Below, in pieces: positions 35,744-43,101 of a stretch of 64,000 nucleotides of DNA. The stretch covers positions 1 through 64,000 of the forward strand of contig JBCBMW010000007.1 in NCBI GenBank assembly GCA_039822105.1. The letters run 5' to 3'. A model generated the notes under the pieces. That model worked only from the letters and a program-made list of their open reading frames with translations, ran no database searches and was not told the origin of the DNA. How positions within the stretch are numbered: the first letter of the stretch is position 1; every line of letters begins with the position of its first letter. Both the position numbers and the translations under genes were made by a program. The stretch comes from Parvularcula sp039822105. GTDB lineage: Bacteria > Pseudomonadota > Alphaproteobacteria > Caulobacterales > Parvularculaceae.

Positions 35744-36321
35744 ACAAAGACGATGTCCTGGCGATTTTTGAGGAGTGCGGCGCGCTTCTGAAGGGGCATT
35801 TCATCCTCTCTTCGGGGCGGCACGCGGACACGTATCTCAACAAGGCCCTGGTCTCTCGCTTTCCTGGCCCAACGGAGAAGCTCGGCGCGGCGCTCGCGGC
35901 GATGATCGGGAAGCTTGATGATCAGCCGACGGTCGTTGTCGCGCCAGCCATGGGCGCTATCCTGTTCGGCTATGAAACAGCGCGGGCGATGGATCTACCG
36001 TTTCTGTATACGGAACGGGAGAACGGTGAATTCACCTTCCGCCGCGGCTTTGCGCTTGAACCTGGTCAGAAAGTCATCGTCGTTGAGGACATTGTCTCCA
36101 CGGGTCTTTCGGCGCGGGAATGTGTCGACGCGGTGAAGGCCGCGGGCGGCGTTCCGCTGGCGGTGGCGTGCATTATCGATCGTTCGGGCGGGACGGCGGA
36201 GCTGGGCGTACCACTTCTTCCGCTAGCTGAGCTTAACATCGCGTCCTATCCGGCGGATGACTTGCCTGAGCACTTGAAAGACATCCCGGCGGTGAAACCG
36301 GGCAGCCGGGGTCTTCAGTGA
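35740..36321 (+). CDS. pyrE: Orotate phosphoribosyltransferase
   Basis: This 193-residue enzyme of pyrimidine synthesis transfers phosphoribose from PRPP to orotate. The PRPP-binding signature VIVVEDIVSTGLSARE and the early SSGRHADTYLNKALV substrate loop are present. It corresponds to the shorter PyrE class. Both ends overlap neighbours by four bases: ATGA with rsh upstream and GTGA with pdxJ downstream. It therefore sits in the middle of a tightly coupled operon. Confidence 0.95.
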   Translation: MNKDDVLAIFEECGALLKGHFILSSGRHADTYLNKALVSRFPGPTEKLGAALAAMIGKLDDQPTVVVAPAMGAILFGYETARAMDLPFLYTERENGEFTFRRGFALEPGQKVIVVEDIVSTGLSARECVDAVKAAGGVPLAVACIIDRSGGTAELGVPLLPLAELNIASYPADDLPEHLKDIPAVKPGSRGLQ

Positions 36322-37145
36322 GCCGTAATCCTTTCAGGAGCGGTGGTCTTCCCCGGGCGGAGCATTTGGCGGATGGCAATCCTGCCGCGAAAGCGCCGCC
36401 TTGCCGGCTGGGTGTGAACATCGACCATGTCGCGACCGTGCGGAACGCCCGCGGCGGACCGCATCCTGATCCTGTGCGCGCAGCGAAGCTGGCCGAAGCC
36501 TGCGGCGCCGATGGCATCACGGCGCATTTGCGCGAAGACCGTCGCCACATCCGCGACGACGATATGGAGCGGTTGAAGGACGAACTTGGCCTCCCGCTCA
36601 ACTTTGAGATGGCCGCGACCGACGAGATGGTCGAGATCGCTGCGCGTGTTCGTCCGCATGCCGCATGCCTGGTCCCTGAACGGCGGGCCGAGAAAACGAC
36701 GGAAGGCGGGCTCGACGTCGCGGGGCAGAAACAAGCCCTCGCGCCGCATATCGACAAGCTTGCGGCGGCCGATATCCGTGTTTCCCTCTTCATTGATCCG
36801 GAGGAGGAGCAAATCCGTGCGGCGAAGGATCTCGGCGCGCCGGTCATTGAGCTTCATACCGGCGCCTATGCCGAGGCGGCGCTCGCGACGAACAAGCAAG
36901 CGCTGATCAAGACCTTCGACGATCTCCGCCAAGGCGCTGAGCTGGCGCATGAGCTGGGTCTTGAGGTCCATGCCGGGCACGGCCTCACCTTCTTCAACGT
37001 GCAGAACATCGCAGCGCTACCCCAGATACGGGAACTGAATATTGGGCATTTCCTCGTAGGTGAAGCGATCTTCATGGGGCTCGACGGCGCTATCCGTGAG
37101 ATGAAGCGCCTGATCAGCGACGCCCGAACAGGGATGCTTCTTTGA
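36318..37145 (+). CDS. pdxJ: Pyridoxine 5'-phosphate synthase
   Basis: This 275-residue TIM-barrel enzyme condenses 1-deoxyxylulose-5-phosphate with amino-acetone phosphate to give pyridoxine 5'-phosphate. LGVNIDHVATVRNARGG, ITAHLREDRRHI, the CLVPE segment, GLEVHAGHGLTFFNV and LNIGHFLVGEAIFMGL are all family signatures. About 30 residues precede the usual start, from a GTG overlapping the pyrE stop. A slightly later start cannot be excluded, but the GTGA overlap matches this operon's style. Confidence 0.95.
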   Translation: MSRNPFRSGGLPRAEHLADGNPAAKAPPCRLGVNIDHVATVRNARGGPHPDPVRAAKLAEACGADGITAHLREDRRHIRDDDMERLKDELGLPLNFEMAATDEMVEIAARVRPHAACLVPERRAEKTTEGGLDVAGQKQALAPHIDKLAAADIRVSLFIDPEEEQIRAAKDLGAPVIELHTGAYAEAALATNKQALIKTFDDLRQGAELAHELGLEVHAGHGLTFFNVQNIAALPQIRELNIGHFLVGEAIFMGLDGAIREMKRLISDARTGMLL

Positions 37146-37148
37146 GAG

Positions 37149-37517
37149 ATGCAAACAGAAACGAACAGCTTGGGTGCGGTCCCGATCTCACTCGTTTTGT
37201 TAGCCGCAGCGCTCGCTCAAGTTGTCGTGCTCGATGTCGTGTATGACTTTTTTGGTTTTGCCGAGGTCGCCGGTAAGGACGCGGCTGTTTCGATCGCTGC
37301 TGCCGCGTTCTTTTTCAGCTTTTGCGCGTTGGCGATTGCGGTCTTTGATCGCCTCAAAAATCTCTCTTGGTATCGTGGGCTGAACCCCGGCGCTGGCCAG
37401 CATGCTGTTCGATGGTTGCTGCTCATACTCGCGTTGGTGACCGCGGCGCTTGTTGCCATGCTGCCTCTGGCGATGGTTGAGGCCTCTCGAGAATTGTTTG
37501 GTTGGAGTAGCGCATGA
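37149..37517 (+). CDS. Small three-TM membrane protein
   Basis: This 122-residue protein has three predicted membrane helices: about residues 9-33 (AVPISLVLLAAALAQVVVLDVVY), 43-65 and 88-112. A basic loop with DRLKNLSWYRGLNPGAGQH separates helices two and three. No family is recognised. It starts 4 bases after pdxJ and overlaps the acpS start by four bases (ATGA), so it is translated within the operon. A membrane role near phospholipid and signal-peptidase genes is plausible, but only by context. Confidence 0.7.
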   Translation: MQTETNSLGAVPISLVLLAAALAQVVVLDVVYDFFGFAEVAGKDAAVSIAAAAFFFSFCALAIAVFDRLKNLSWYRGLNPGAGQHAVRWLLLILALVTAALVAMLPLAMVEASRELFGWSSA

Positions 37518-37930
37518 TCATCGGCATCGGTTCTGATCTCATTGACATCCGCCGGGTGGAGAAGACGCTCGAGCGTTATGGTGAACGTTTCACCTATCGC
37601 TGCTTTACCGAGATTGAGCGCGCAAAGTCCGACCGGCGGCGCATGCGGGCGGCGAGCTATGCCAAGCGCTTTGCGGCCAAGGAAGCGTGCTCAAAGGCGC
37701 TTGGAACGGGGCTTTCCCAAGGGGTGTACTGGCGCGACATGGGGGTGGTGAACCTGCCCTCGGGCAAGCCAACCATGCTCCTTACCAATGGTGCCAAGGC
37801 GAAGCTCGACCAGATCACACCGCCAGGAAGGCAAATGGAAATTCACCTCACCATTACAGACGACTTCCCGCTGGCGCAGGCTTTTGTCATCCTCTACGCC
37901 GTTCCTGAGAGTGAGGCTCAGTCCCTATGA
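37514..37930 (+). CDS. acpS: Holo-[acyl-carrier-protein] synthase
   Basis: This 138-residue enzyme transfers 4'-phosphopantetheine from CoA to acyl carrier protein. The magnesium-binding IGIGSDLIDIRRVEK start and the KRFAAKEACSKALGTG helix with its conserved Glu are intact. The next gene overlaps it by four bases. The order acpS-lepB-rnc-era is widespread in alphaproteobacteria. Confidence 0.95.
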   Translation: MIIGIGSDLIDIRRVEKTLERYGERFTYRCFTEIERAKSDRRRMRAASYAKRFAAKEACSKALGTGLSQGVYWRDMGVVNLPSGKPTMLLTNGAKAKLDQITPPGRQMEIHLTITDDFPLAQAFVILYAVPESEAQSL

Positions 37931-38694
37931 TCGACGACAAAGCCGGAAGCGGCATGAACGCTGCCTTGGAAGAGTTCCTGGACGTCGCCAAGACTGTCGG
38001 GATCGCGGTGGGCGTCACCCTGTTTGTGCGGTTCTTCTTCATTCAGCCGTTCAACATCCCGTCGGCATCGATGGAGCCAACCTTGATGACGGGCGACTTC
38101 ATTCTCGTTGATAAGATTGACTATGGCTATTCGAAGGCCTCGCTGATCTTTCCGCTGACGCGGCTGCCGACCGAGGGGCGGCTTTTCTCCGACGGTCCTG
38201 ATCGCGGCGAAGTGGCAGTCTTTAAGAATGTCAATGATCGCAACAAAGACTATGTGAAGCGTATTGTTGGCCTGCCTGGCGATACGATCCAGGTGCGCGG
38301 CGGTGTGCTGATGATCAATGGCCAGTCGGTGACCCGGGAGATCATCCGCGGGGCCGAGACAACCTGCGACGGCGGCACGGGCATCCAGTATCACGAGACC
38401 ATGCCGCAGGGCGGTCCGACCTATGTCGTTCAAGAGTGTTTTGGCGATAACGGGCGGCTTGATAACACGCCGCCGGTGATTGTTCCGCCTGGCCACTATT
38501 TTGGCATGGGTGACAACCGCGACAATTCCATCGACAGCCGTGCGCCTGGGGTACGGTTCATCCCGCATGACCAGCTCGTTGGCCGTGCTCGCCGCGTGGC
38601 GTTCTCCGTTGACGGACAAAGAGCTGCGTTCTGGCAGATCTGGCGTTGGCCTTTTGCGATCCGTTATGCGCGGATCGGTGACAAGGTTGATTGA
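37927..38694 (+). CDS. lepB: Signal peptidase I
   Basis: This 255-residue membrane protease removes Sec and Tat signal peptides. One N-terminal helix (about residues 18-40) precedes the catalytic Ser in IPSASMEPTL. The catalytic Lys lies in DYVKRIVGLPGD, and the third signature is MGDNRDNSIDSR. All catalytic parts are present. The ATG chosen overlaps the acpS stop; an internal ATG nine codons on is a weaker alternative. The stop overlaps the RNase III start (TGATG). Confidence 0.95.
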   Translation: MIDDKAGSGMNAALEEFLDVAKTVGIAVGVTLFVRFFFIQPFNIPSASMEPTLMTGDFILVDKIDYGYSKASLIFPLTRLPTEGRLFSDGPDRGEVAVFKNVNDRNKDYVKRIVGLPGDTIQVRGGVLMINGQSVTREIIRGAETTCDGGTGIQYHETMPQGGPTYVVQECFGDNGRLDNTPPVIVPPGHYFGMGDNRDNSIDSRAPGVRFIPHDQLVGRARRVAFSVDGQRAAFWQIWRWPFAIRYARIGDKVD

Positions 38695-39389
38695 TGGCGC
38701 GCCGCAAGGCCTCCCTGTCTTCCGTTGAATCGGCCGTGGGCCACGTTTTCAAAGATCAGGACCTGCTGTCGCGGGCGATGACTCATTCAAGCGTGTCGTC
38801 CGATGTTGGGCGCGATCTTGAGCGGCTAGAGTTTCTCGGTGACCGGGTCCTGGGCCTGATCACGGCGGAGGAGCTGTGGCGACGCTATCCGCACATGGCG
38901 GAGGGCGAGCTTGCGCCGCGCCTCAACCAATTGGTGCGGAAAGAGACATGTGCGGATGCCGCACGGCATTTCGGGCTTGGCCCCGCACTCAGAATGTCGG
39001 CCGGCGAAGAGAACAATGGCGGCCGCGACCGCAACGCCATCCTCGGCGATGCCTGCGAGGCGCTTCTTGGCGCCCTCTATATCGACGGCGGCCTTCCGGC
39101 GGCGCGGGAGGCTTACGACCGTTACTGGGGCGAGCGGTTCGACGCGATCGCCGGCCAGCACAAGGACCCGAAAACAGAGCTTCAGGAATGGACCCAGGCC
39201 AAGGGCCACGGCACCCCGAGCTATAAAGATGTGGCCCGCCAAGGGCCTGATCACGCTCCCATCTTCACGGTGGAGGTGAAGGCGGGTAAGCTAACACCTG
39301 AACAGGGTGAGGGACCTTCCAAGCGCGACGCGCAAGCAGCCGCAGCCTTGAAGGTATTGAGACGAGAAGGCGTGTGGACGGATGAGTGA
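38694..39389 (+). CDS. rnc: Ribonuclease III
   Basis: This 231-residue protein contains an N-terminal endonuclease domain with the signature LERLEFLGDRVLGL and the second acidic motif GDACEALLGALYIDGG. It is followed by a double-stranded RNA-binding domain ending QGEGPSKRDAQAAAALKVL. It processes rRNA and double-stranded transcripts. The ATG at 38694 overlaps the lepB stop by one base and is preferred to the TTG codon before it. It overlaps era by 8 bases, a classic rnc-era arrangement. Confidence 0.95.
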   Translation: MARRKASLSSVESAVGHVFKDQDLLSRAMTHSSVSSDVGRDLERLEFLGDRVLGLITAEELWRRYPHMAEGELAPRLNQLVRKETCADAARHFGLGPALRMSAGEENNGGRDRNAILGDACEALLGALYIDGGLPAAREAYDRYWGERFDAIAGQHKDPKTELQEWTQAKGHGTPSYKDVARQGPDHAPIFTVEVKAGKLTPEQGEGPSKRDAQAAAALKVLRREGVWTDE

Positions 39390-40320
39390 TGAACCCACGC
39401 ATTGCGGCGTGGTTTCGGTGTTGGGTGCGCCCAACGCCGGCAAGTCGACTTTTGTGAATTTGATGGTGGGGGCGAAGGTCTCGATTGTGACCCATAAGGT
39501 GCAAACGACCAGGGCGCGCATCCGCGGCGTCTCGGTTCATGACAGCACACAGATTGTTTATGTCGATACGCCGGGGATCTTTGCGGCCAAATCGGGGCTT
39601 GATAAGGCCATGGTCGGGGCGGCCTGGGACGCGCTTTCGGGCTCTGACCTGATCCTCCTTTTGGTCGATGCGCCGGCCTATCTGTCGACCATGAACGAGG
39701 AAGCGAGCCCCGCGGCGATCAAAGCGGCCGCTGATACCGACCGGGTGATCGAAGGGCTCAAGTCCCAGGGCGCGCAAGCGGTTTTGGTGCTGAACAAGAT
39801 CGACCGTATGCCGAGGCCTCCGCTTCTGCGCCTGGCGGAGCATCTCAACAATGAGGGCCCGTTTTCCGACACGTTTATGATCTCCGCCAAGAAAAAGCGG
39901 GGGACGGAGGATTTGCAGGCTTGGCTAGCGTCCAAAATGCCAGAGGGTCCGTTCCTCTACCCCGAAGATCAGCTCTCGGATATCAATGACCGGCAAATGG
40001 CGGCGGAGGTCACTCGCGAGAAGCTCTTTATGCGGCTCCATGAAGAGCTGCCCTACAGCCTGACGGTGGAAACGGACCGGTGGGAGCGGACCAAGCGCGG
40101 GGAGCTACGGCTTGAGCAGACGATCTACGTTGATCGCGACAGTCAGAAAAAGCTCGTTCTCGGCCATAAGGGCCGAACCATCGCGACGGTGGGCAAAACC
40201 GCGCGCGAGGAGATGCAGGAGCTCTTCGGCGAGACCGTGCACCTCTTTATCTATGTCAAAGTCCGCGAAGGCTGGGCTGATGATAAAGAACGCCTACGGA
40301 ATATGGGATTGGACGTTTAA
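39382..40320 (+). CDS. era: GTPase Era
   Basis: This 312-residue GTPase acts in 16S rRNA maturation and 30S assembly. G1 (GAPNAGKST), G3 (DTPGI), G4 (NKID) and the C-terminal KH domain (VLGHKGRTIATVGKTAREEMQEL) are present. It starts inside rnc with an 8-base overlap. Normally recO follows directly. Here a nuclease-like gene and a small membrane-protein gene lie between era and recO. Confidence 0.96.
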   Translation: MSDEPTHCGVVSVLGAPNAGKSTFVNLMVGAKVSIVTHKVQTTRARIRGVSVHDSTQIVYVDTPGIFAAKSGLDKAMVGAAWDALSGSDLILLLVDAPAYLSTMNEEASPAAIKAAADTDRVIEGLKSQGAQAVLVLNKIDRMPRPPLLRLAEHLNNEGPFSDTFMISAKKKRGTEDLQAWLASKMPEGPFLYPEDQLSDINDRQMAAEVTREKLFMRLHEELPYSLTVETDRWERTKRGELRLEQTIYVDRDSQKKLVLGHKGRTIATVGKTAREEMQELFGETVHLFIYVKVREGWADDKERLRNMGLDV

Positions 40321-40350
40321 CAGACCCAGGCGTTGGGGTATTGTACGTTC

Positions 40351-41040
40351 ATGCACAACCGTAACACAATCGGTGATATAGGCGAGAACGCTGTCATAAA
40401 GCTTCTTGTCTCCCCACCCCACCTCTACCACGCTTGCACGTTGCCTTATCGTGGCCGCAATGGGATTGATGTCGTCGCTTGGAGGAGGGGTCGCGGGGCT
40501 GTCGGACAATGGGACGACACACCCGACGTGGTGCGCTTTATCGAAGTCAAAAGCACAAGCGGTTCTTTTGATGCCAATCATCAACCGACCTACAGCGACT
40601 ATCAAAAACAGGGTGGGCACAGATTTGTCGCCAACAGGCTGACCGCGTCGCTTCACTACTCGGCCGAACGCAAGAACGCTCACAAGACAGACGCGTCGAA
40701 GTCACCTTTCAAAACAAAGGTCTATCGAAGCTGCGGCTCGGCATGCAACGGGACCTTCGACGTCGAGGACATCGACAGAGCGACGCTGGTTGAGAAGCTC
40801 ATCGACTGGCTTGATCAAGCTTGGTTCGAAGAGGAAGACGGCAAACCGAGGCAGCTTCTCAACCAAGCTGAAATTGACGCTCTGCTTGAGGCGGGGGGCA
40901 ACGCTGCGGACGTTGATCCGTACAGGGCCGATAAAAGAACGATCCGTGCTCGTTTTGAGATAGCCAAGGTCGAGAACGTCAACACGTCCACCGGTGCGGT
41001 GGGCCCTATCACGACCAACATCAATTGGACAAAATTCTGA
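40351..41040 (+). CDS. Predicted PD-(D/E)XK nuclease-fold protein, foreign-looking insert
   Basis: This is a 229-residue product from the ATG at 40351; a TTG at 40333 is less likely. The N-terminal half has the restriction-endonuclease pattern: IGDIGENAVIKLL (helix with Glu), RNGIDVVAW (the catalytic Asp), VRFIEVKSTSG (E-x-K). A helix DYQKQGGHRFVANRL follows, like those after the core in REase-type toxins. A linker leads to LLNQAEIDALLEAGG, which looks like the FliM N-terminal motif, and a short beta-like end. Codons such as ATA and AGA are frequent compared with neighbours, suggesting transfer. No immunity partner is obvious. It is probably a DNase of a defence or toxin kind; the function is inferred. 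Confidence 0.62.
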   Translation: MHNRNTIGDIGENAVIKLLVSPPHLYHACTLPYRGRNGIDVVAWRRGRGAVGQWDDTPDVVRFIEVKSTSGSFDANHQPTYSDYQKQGGHRFVANRLTASLHYSAERKNAHKTDASKSPFKTKVYRSCGSACNGTFDVEDIDRATLVEKLIDWLDQAWFEEEDGKPRQLLNQAEIDALLEAGGNAADVDPYRADKRTIRARFEIAKVENVNTSTGAVGPITTNINWTKF

Positions 41041-41062
41041 GGGTGAGCCGCTCAGTTCGGGA

Positions 41063-41206
41063 TTAAAGCCCGTGACGTTTTTCGGCGATCAGGTTTCCGA
41101 TGAAATCGCCGACCGTGCAAAAGAGGAAAACAACGGCGAGGGCTGCGGCCACGTAGAAAAGTGTGCGCCTCACGCCAATCCGGGGGTGGTGTTCCGTTGT
41201 GGACAT
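41063..41206 (-). CDS. 47-residue single-pass membrane protein
   Basis: A short ORF on the minus strand encodes MSTTEHHPRIGVRRTLFYVA followed by a hydrophobic stretch to about residue 35, then a charged end (AEKRHGL). The ATG is preceded by GGAGG (41212-41216) at five bases, an ideal ribosome site. One transmembrane helix with a basic flank is predicted. It lies in the 260-base gap before recO, antisense to the operon. No family is recognised; the ribosome site and clean topology make it a real candidate. Confidence 0.55.
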   Translation of the reverse strand: MSTTEHHPRIGVRRTLFYVAAALAVVFLFCTVGDFIGNLIAEKRHGL

Positions 41207-41300
41207 CAGGGCCTCCATCTTTATTGGTCTTAACGTTTTCCCAATCTTAAGCAGGAATCGGGCCCTGGTGAAGGGCCACGGTCAGTGCCAAGCGTCCCTG

Positions 41301-42023
41301 ATGGAATGGCGCGATGATGCATTGATGCTGGGTCAGCGGGCCCAGGGTGAAAACCACAGCCTGGTGACCGTCTTCACGAAGTCTCGGGGGAAAGCCTCTG
41401 CGCTCGTCTATGGCGGCCAGGGCCGGGGGAAATCGCCTGTTCTGCAGGTGGGCAACGGCCTCGACGTGCGCTGGCAGGGCAAAAACGCTGATGCGCTCGG
41501 CCATTTTGACGTCGACCTTGTAGCGCCACGGGCCGCGGCCACGTTTGGCGACCCCAAAGCCCTCGCGGCGATGGCGGCGACGGCGGAACTGCTGCTTCAT
41601 GTCTTGCCGGAGGGGGAGGGCGCACCGCAGCTCTACGCCGCGACCGAGGTGCTCTTTTCGACCTTTGGGGAGCGGGACATTTGGCCGGTGGTGCTTGCGA
41701 AGTGGGAGCTCGGGCTCTTGAGCGCGCTTGGCGGCGGTCTGATCCTTGATCGCTGCGTGGCGACGGATGAGCTGCTGGAAGACGGGGCGGACCTTTGTTT
41801 TGTCAGCCCCAAATCCGGCGGCGCGGTCACCTATGACGCTGGATTGCCTTACAAAGACAAGCTCTTCCCCCTGCCGCCCTTCCTCATCGATCGCGGTGAT
41901 CCGATGCAGCAGGAGGTGCGCGCAGCGCTAGAGCTCACCGGGCATTTCATCGGGGAGCGGCTTCTCCACCCGATCGGGCGGGAGCTCCCCGACGCCAGGG
42001 TGCGGCTCATGGCAAGGCTTTAA
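41301..42023 (+). CDS. recO: Recombination mediator RecO
   Basis: This 240-residue protein acts in the RecFOR pathway, loading RecA onto gapped DNA. The N-terminal OB-fold start MEWRDDALMLGQRAQGENHSLV is characteristic and fixes the ATG at 41301, although the frame is open further upstream. The middle includes the alphaproteobacterial RecO helix region (LLLHVLPEGE, FAKWELGLL-like VLAKWELGLLSALGGG). The zinc-finger cysteines of some RecO proteins are largely lost. An L-P-F-L-I-D-like segment is followed by the conserved end with ERLLHPIGRELPDAR. Confidence 0.92.
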   Translation: MEWRDDALMLGQRAQGENHSLVTVFTKSRGKASALVYGGQGRGKSPVLQVGNGLDVRWQGKNADALGHFDVDLVAPRAAATFGDPKALAAMAATAELLLHVLPEGEGAPQLYAATEVLFSTFGERDIWPVVLAKWELGLLSALGGGLILDRCVATDELLEDGADLCFVSPKSGGAVTYDAGLPYKDKLFPLPPFLIDRGDPMQQEVRAALELTGHFIGERLLHPIGRELPDARVRLMARL

Positions 42024-42069
42024 GAGGTCGCGTGCAAGCCTGGGCAGGATCGGCTAAGGCCTTGTCTCT

Positions 42070-43101
42070 ATGACGTTTCACATCGGACCCATTGCGGTGG
42101 AGACCAAGGTCTTCCTCGCTCCCATGTCGGGGATCAGTGATCTGCCGTTTCGGCAGGCCGCGGCCCGACAGGGTGCACTCTATGTGGTCTCGGAAATGGT
42201 GGCGTCGGAGGAGCTCGCGGGCGAGCGGCCTGATGTCGTTCTGCGTGCGGCGCTCGACGAGACGATTGGGCTTAAAGTCATCCAGCTCGCTGGCCGCGAG
42301 GCCCATTGGATGGCCGAGGGCGCCAAGATCGCGGAGGCGATGGGCGCTGATATCATCGACATCAATATGGGGTGCCCGGCGCGCAAAGTGACGGGGCTTC
42401 TCTCAGGCTCCGCTCTGATGCGGGATCTCGACCATGCGGAAAGCCTGATCCGCGCCACGGTGGATGCGACGTCCGTTCCAGTGACTTTGAAGATGCGTCT
42501 CGGCTGGGACTGGCAAAGCCTCAACGCGCCAGAGCTGGCGATGCGGGCGGAAGCGGCAGGCGTCAAAATGCTGACCGTGCACGGCCGGACGCGCTGCGAT
42601 TTCTATAAGGGTACGGCGAATTGGAAGGCTGTGGCCCCGGTGGTCGAGGCGACGAGCCTCCCGCTGGTGGTCAACGGCGATATCCGCAGTGCGGATGATG
42701 CGCGGGCAGCGATGGCTCAGTCTGGTGCGGATGCGGTGATGGTGGGGCGTGCGGCAACCGGTCGCCTCTGGCTGCCGCGGGCGCTCGAGCACGCGCTCGA
42801 CACCGGCGGCGATGTTGCGCTGCCGCCCTTCGAAGAACGGGGCGCCATCGCGCTCGCACACTATCGCGCCACGATCGACCACTATCGCTTTGGCCATGCG
42901 CAAGGCGAGGAGGCAGGACTGGACCTCGGTATCCGGATGGCCCGGAAGCACCTCGCTGCATTGATCGACGCAACGCCTGAATTTGAACGCGATGCAGCAA
43001 AGGCAGCGAAAACAATTCTTTGTACGGTCAAGGATCCGTCCGTGGTCGAAACAGAGCTCACCCGCCTCTTTGAGAGGTGTTACGCAAAAGCCGCAGCGTG
43101 A
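42070..43101 (+). CDS. dusB: tRNA-dihydrouridine synthase DusB (NifR3 type)
   Basis: This 343-residue TIM-barrel flavoenzyme reduces uridines in the tRNA D-loop. FLAPMSGISDLPFR, SEMVASEEL, the catalytic Cys in DINMGCPARKVTG, VHGRTRCDFYKGTANW and the VNGDI/DAVMVGRAATG FMN-binding segments are all present. In many alphaproteobacteria this gene leads the nifR3-ntrB-ntrC-ntrY-ntrX cluster. Here its stop overlaps the ntrY start directly (TGATG), so ntrB and ntrC are absent from the expected place. Confidence 0.95.
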   Translation: MTFHIGPIAVETKVFLAPMSGISDLPFRQAAARQGALYVVSEMVASEELAGERPDVVLRAALDETIGLKVIQLAGREAHWMAEGAKIAEAMGADIIDINMGCPARKVTGLLSGSALMRDLDHAESLIRATVDATSVPVTLKMRLGWDWQSLNAPELAMRAEAAGVKMLTVHGRTRCDFYKGTANWKAVAPVVEATSLPLVVNGDIRSADDARAAMAQSGADAVMVGRAATGRLWLPRALEHALDTGGDVALPPFEERGAIALAHYRATIDHYRFGHAQGEEAGLDLGIRMARKHLAALIDATPEFERDAAKAAKTILCTVKDPSVVETELTRLFERCYAKAAA

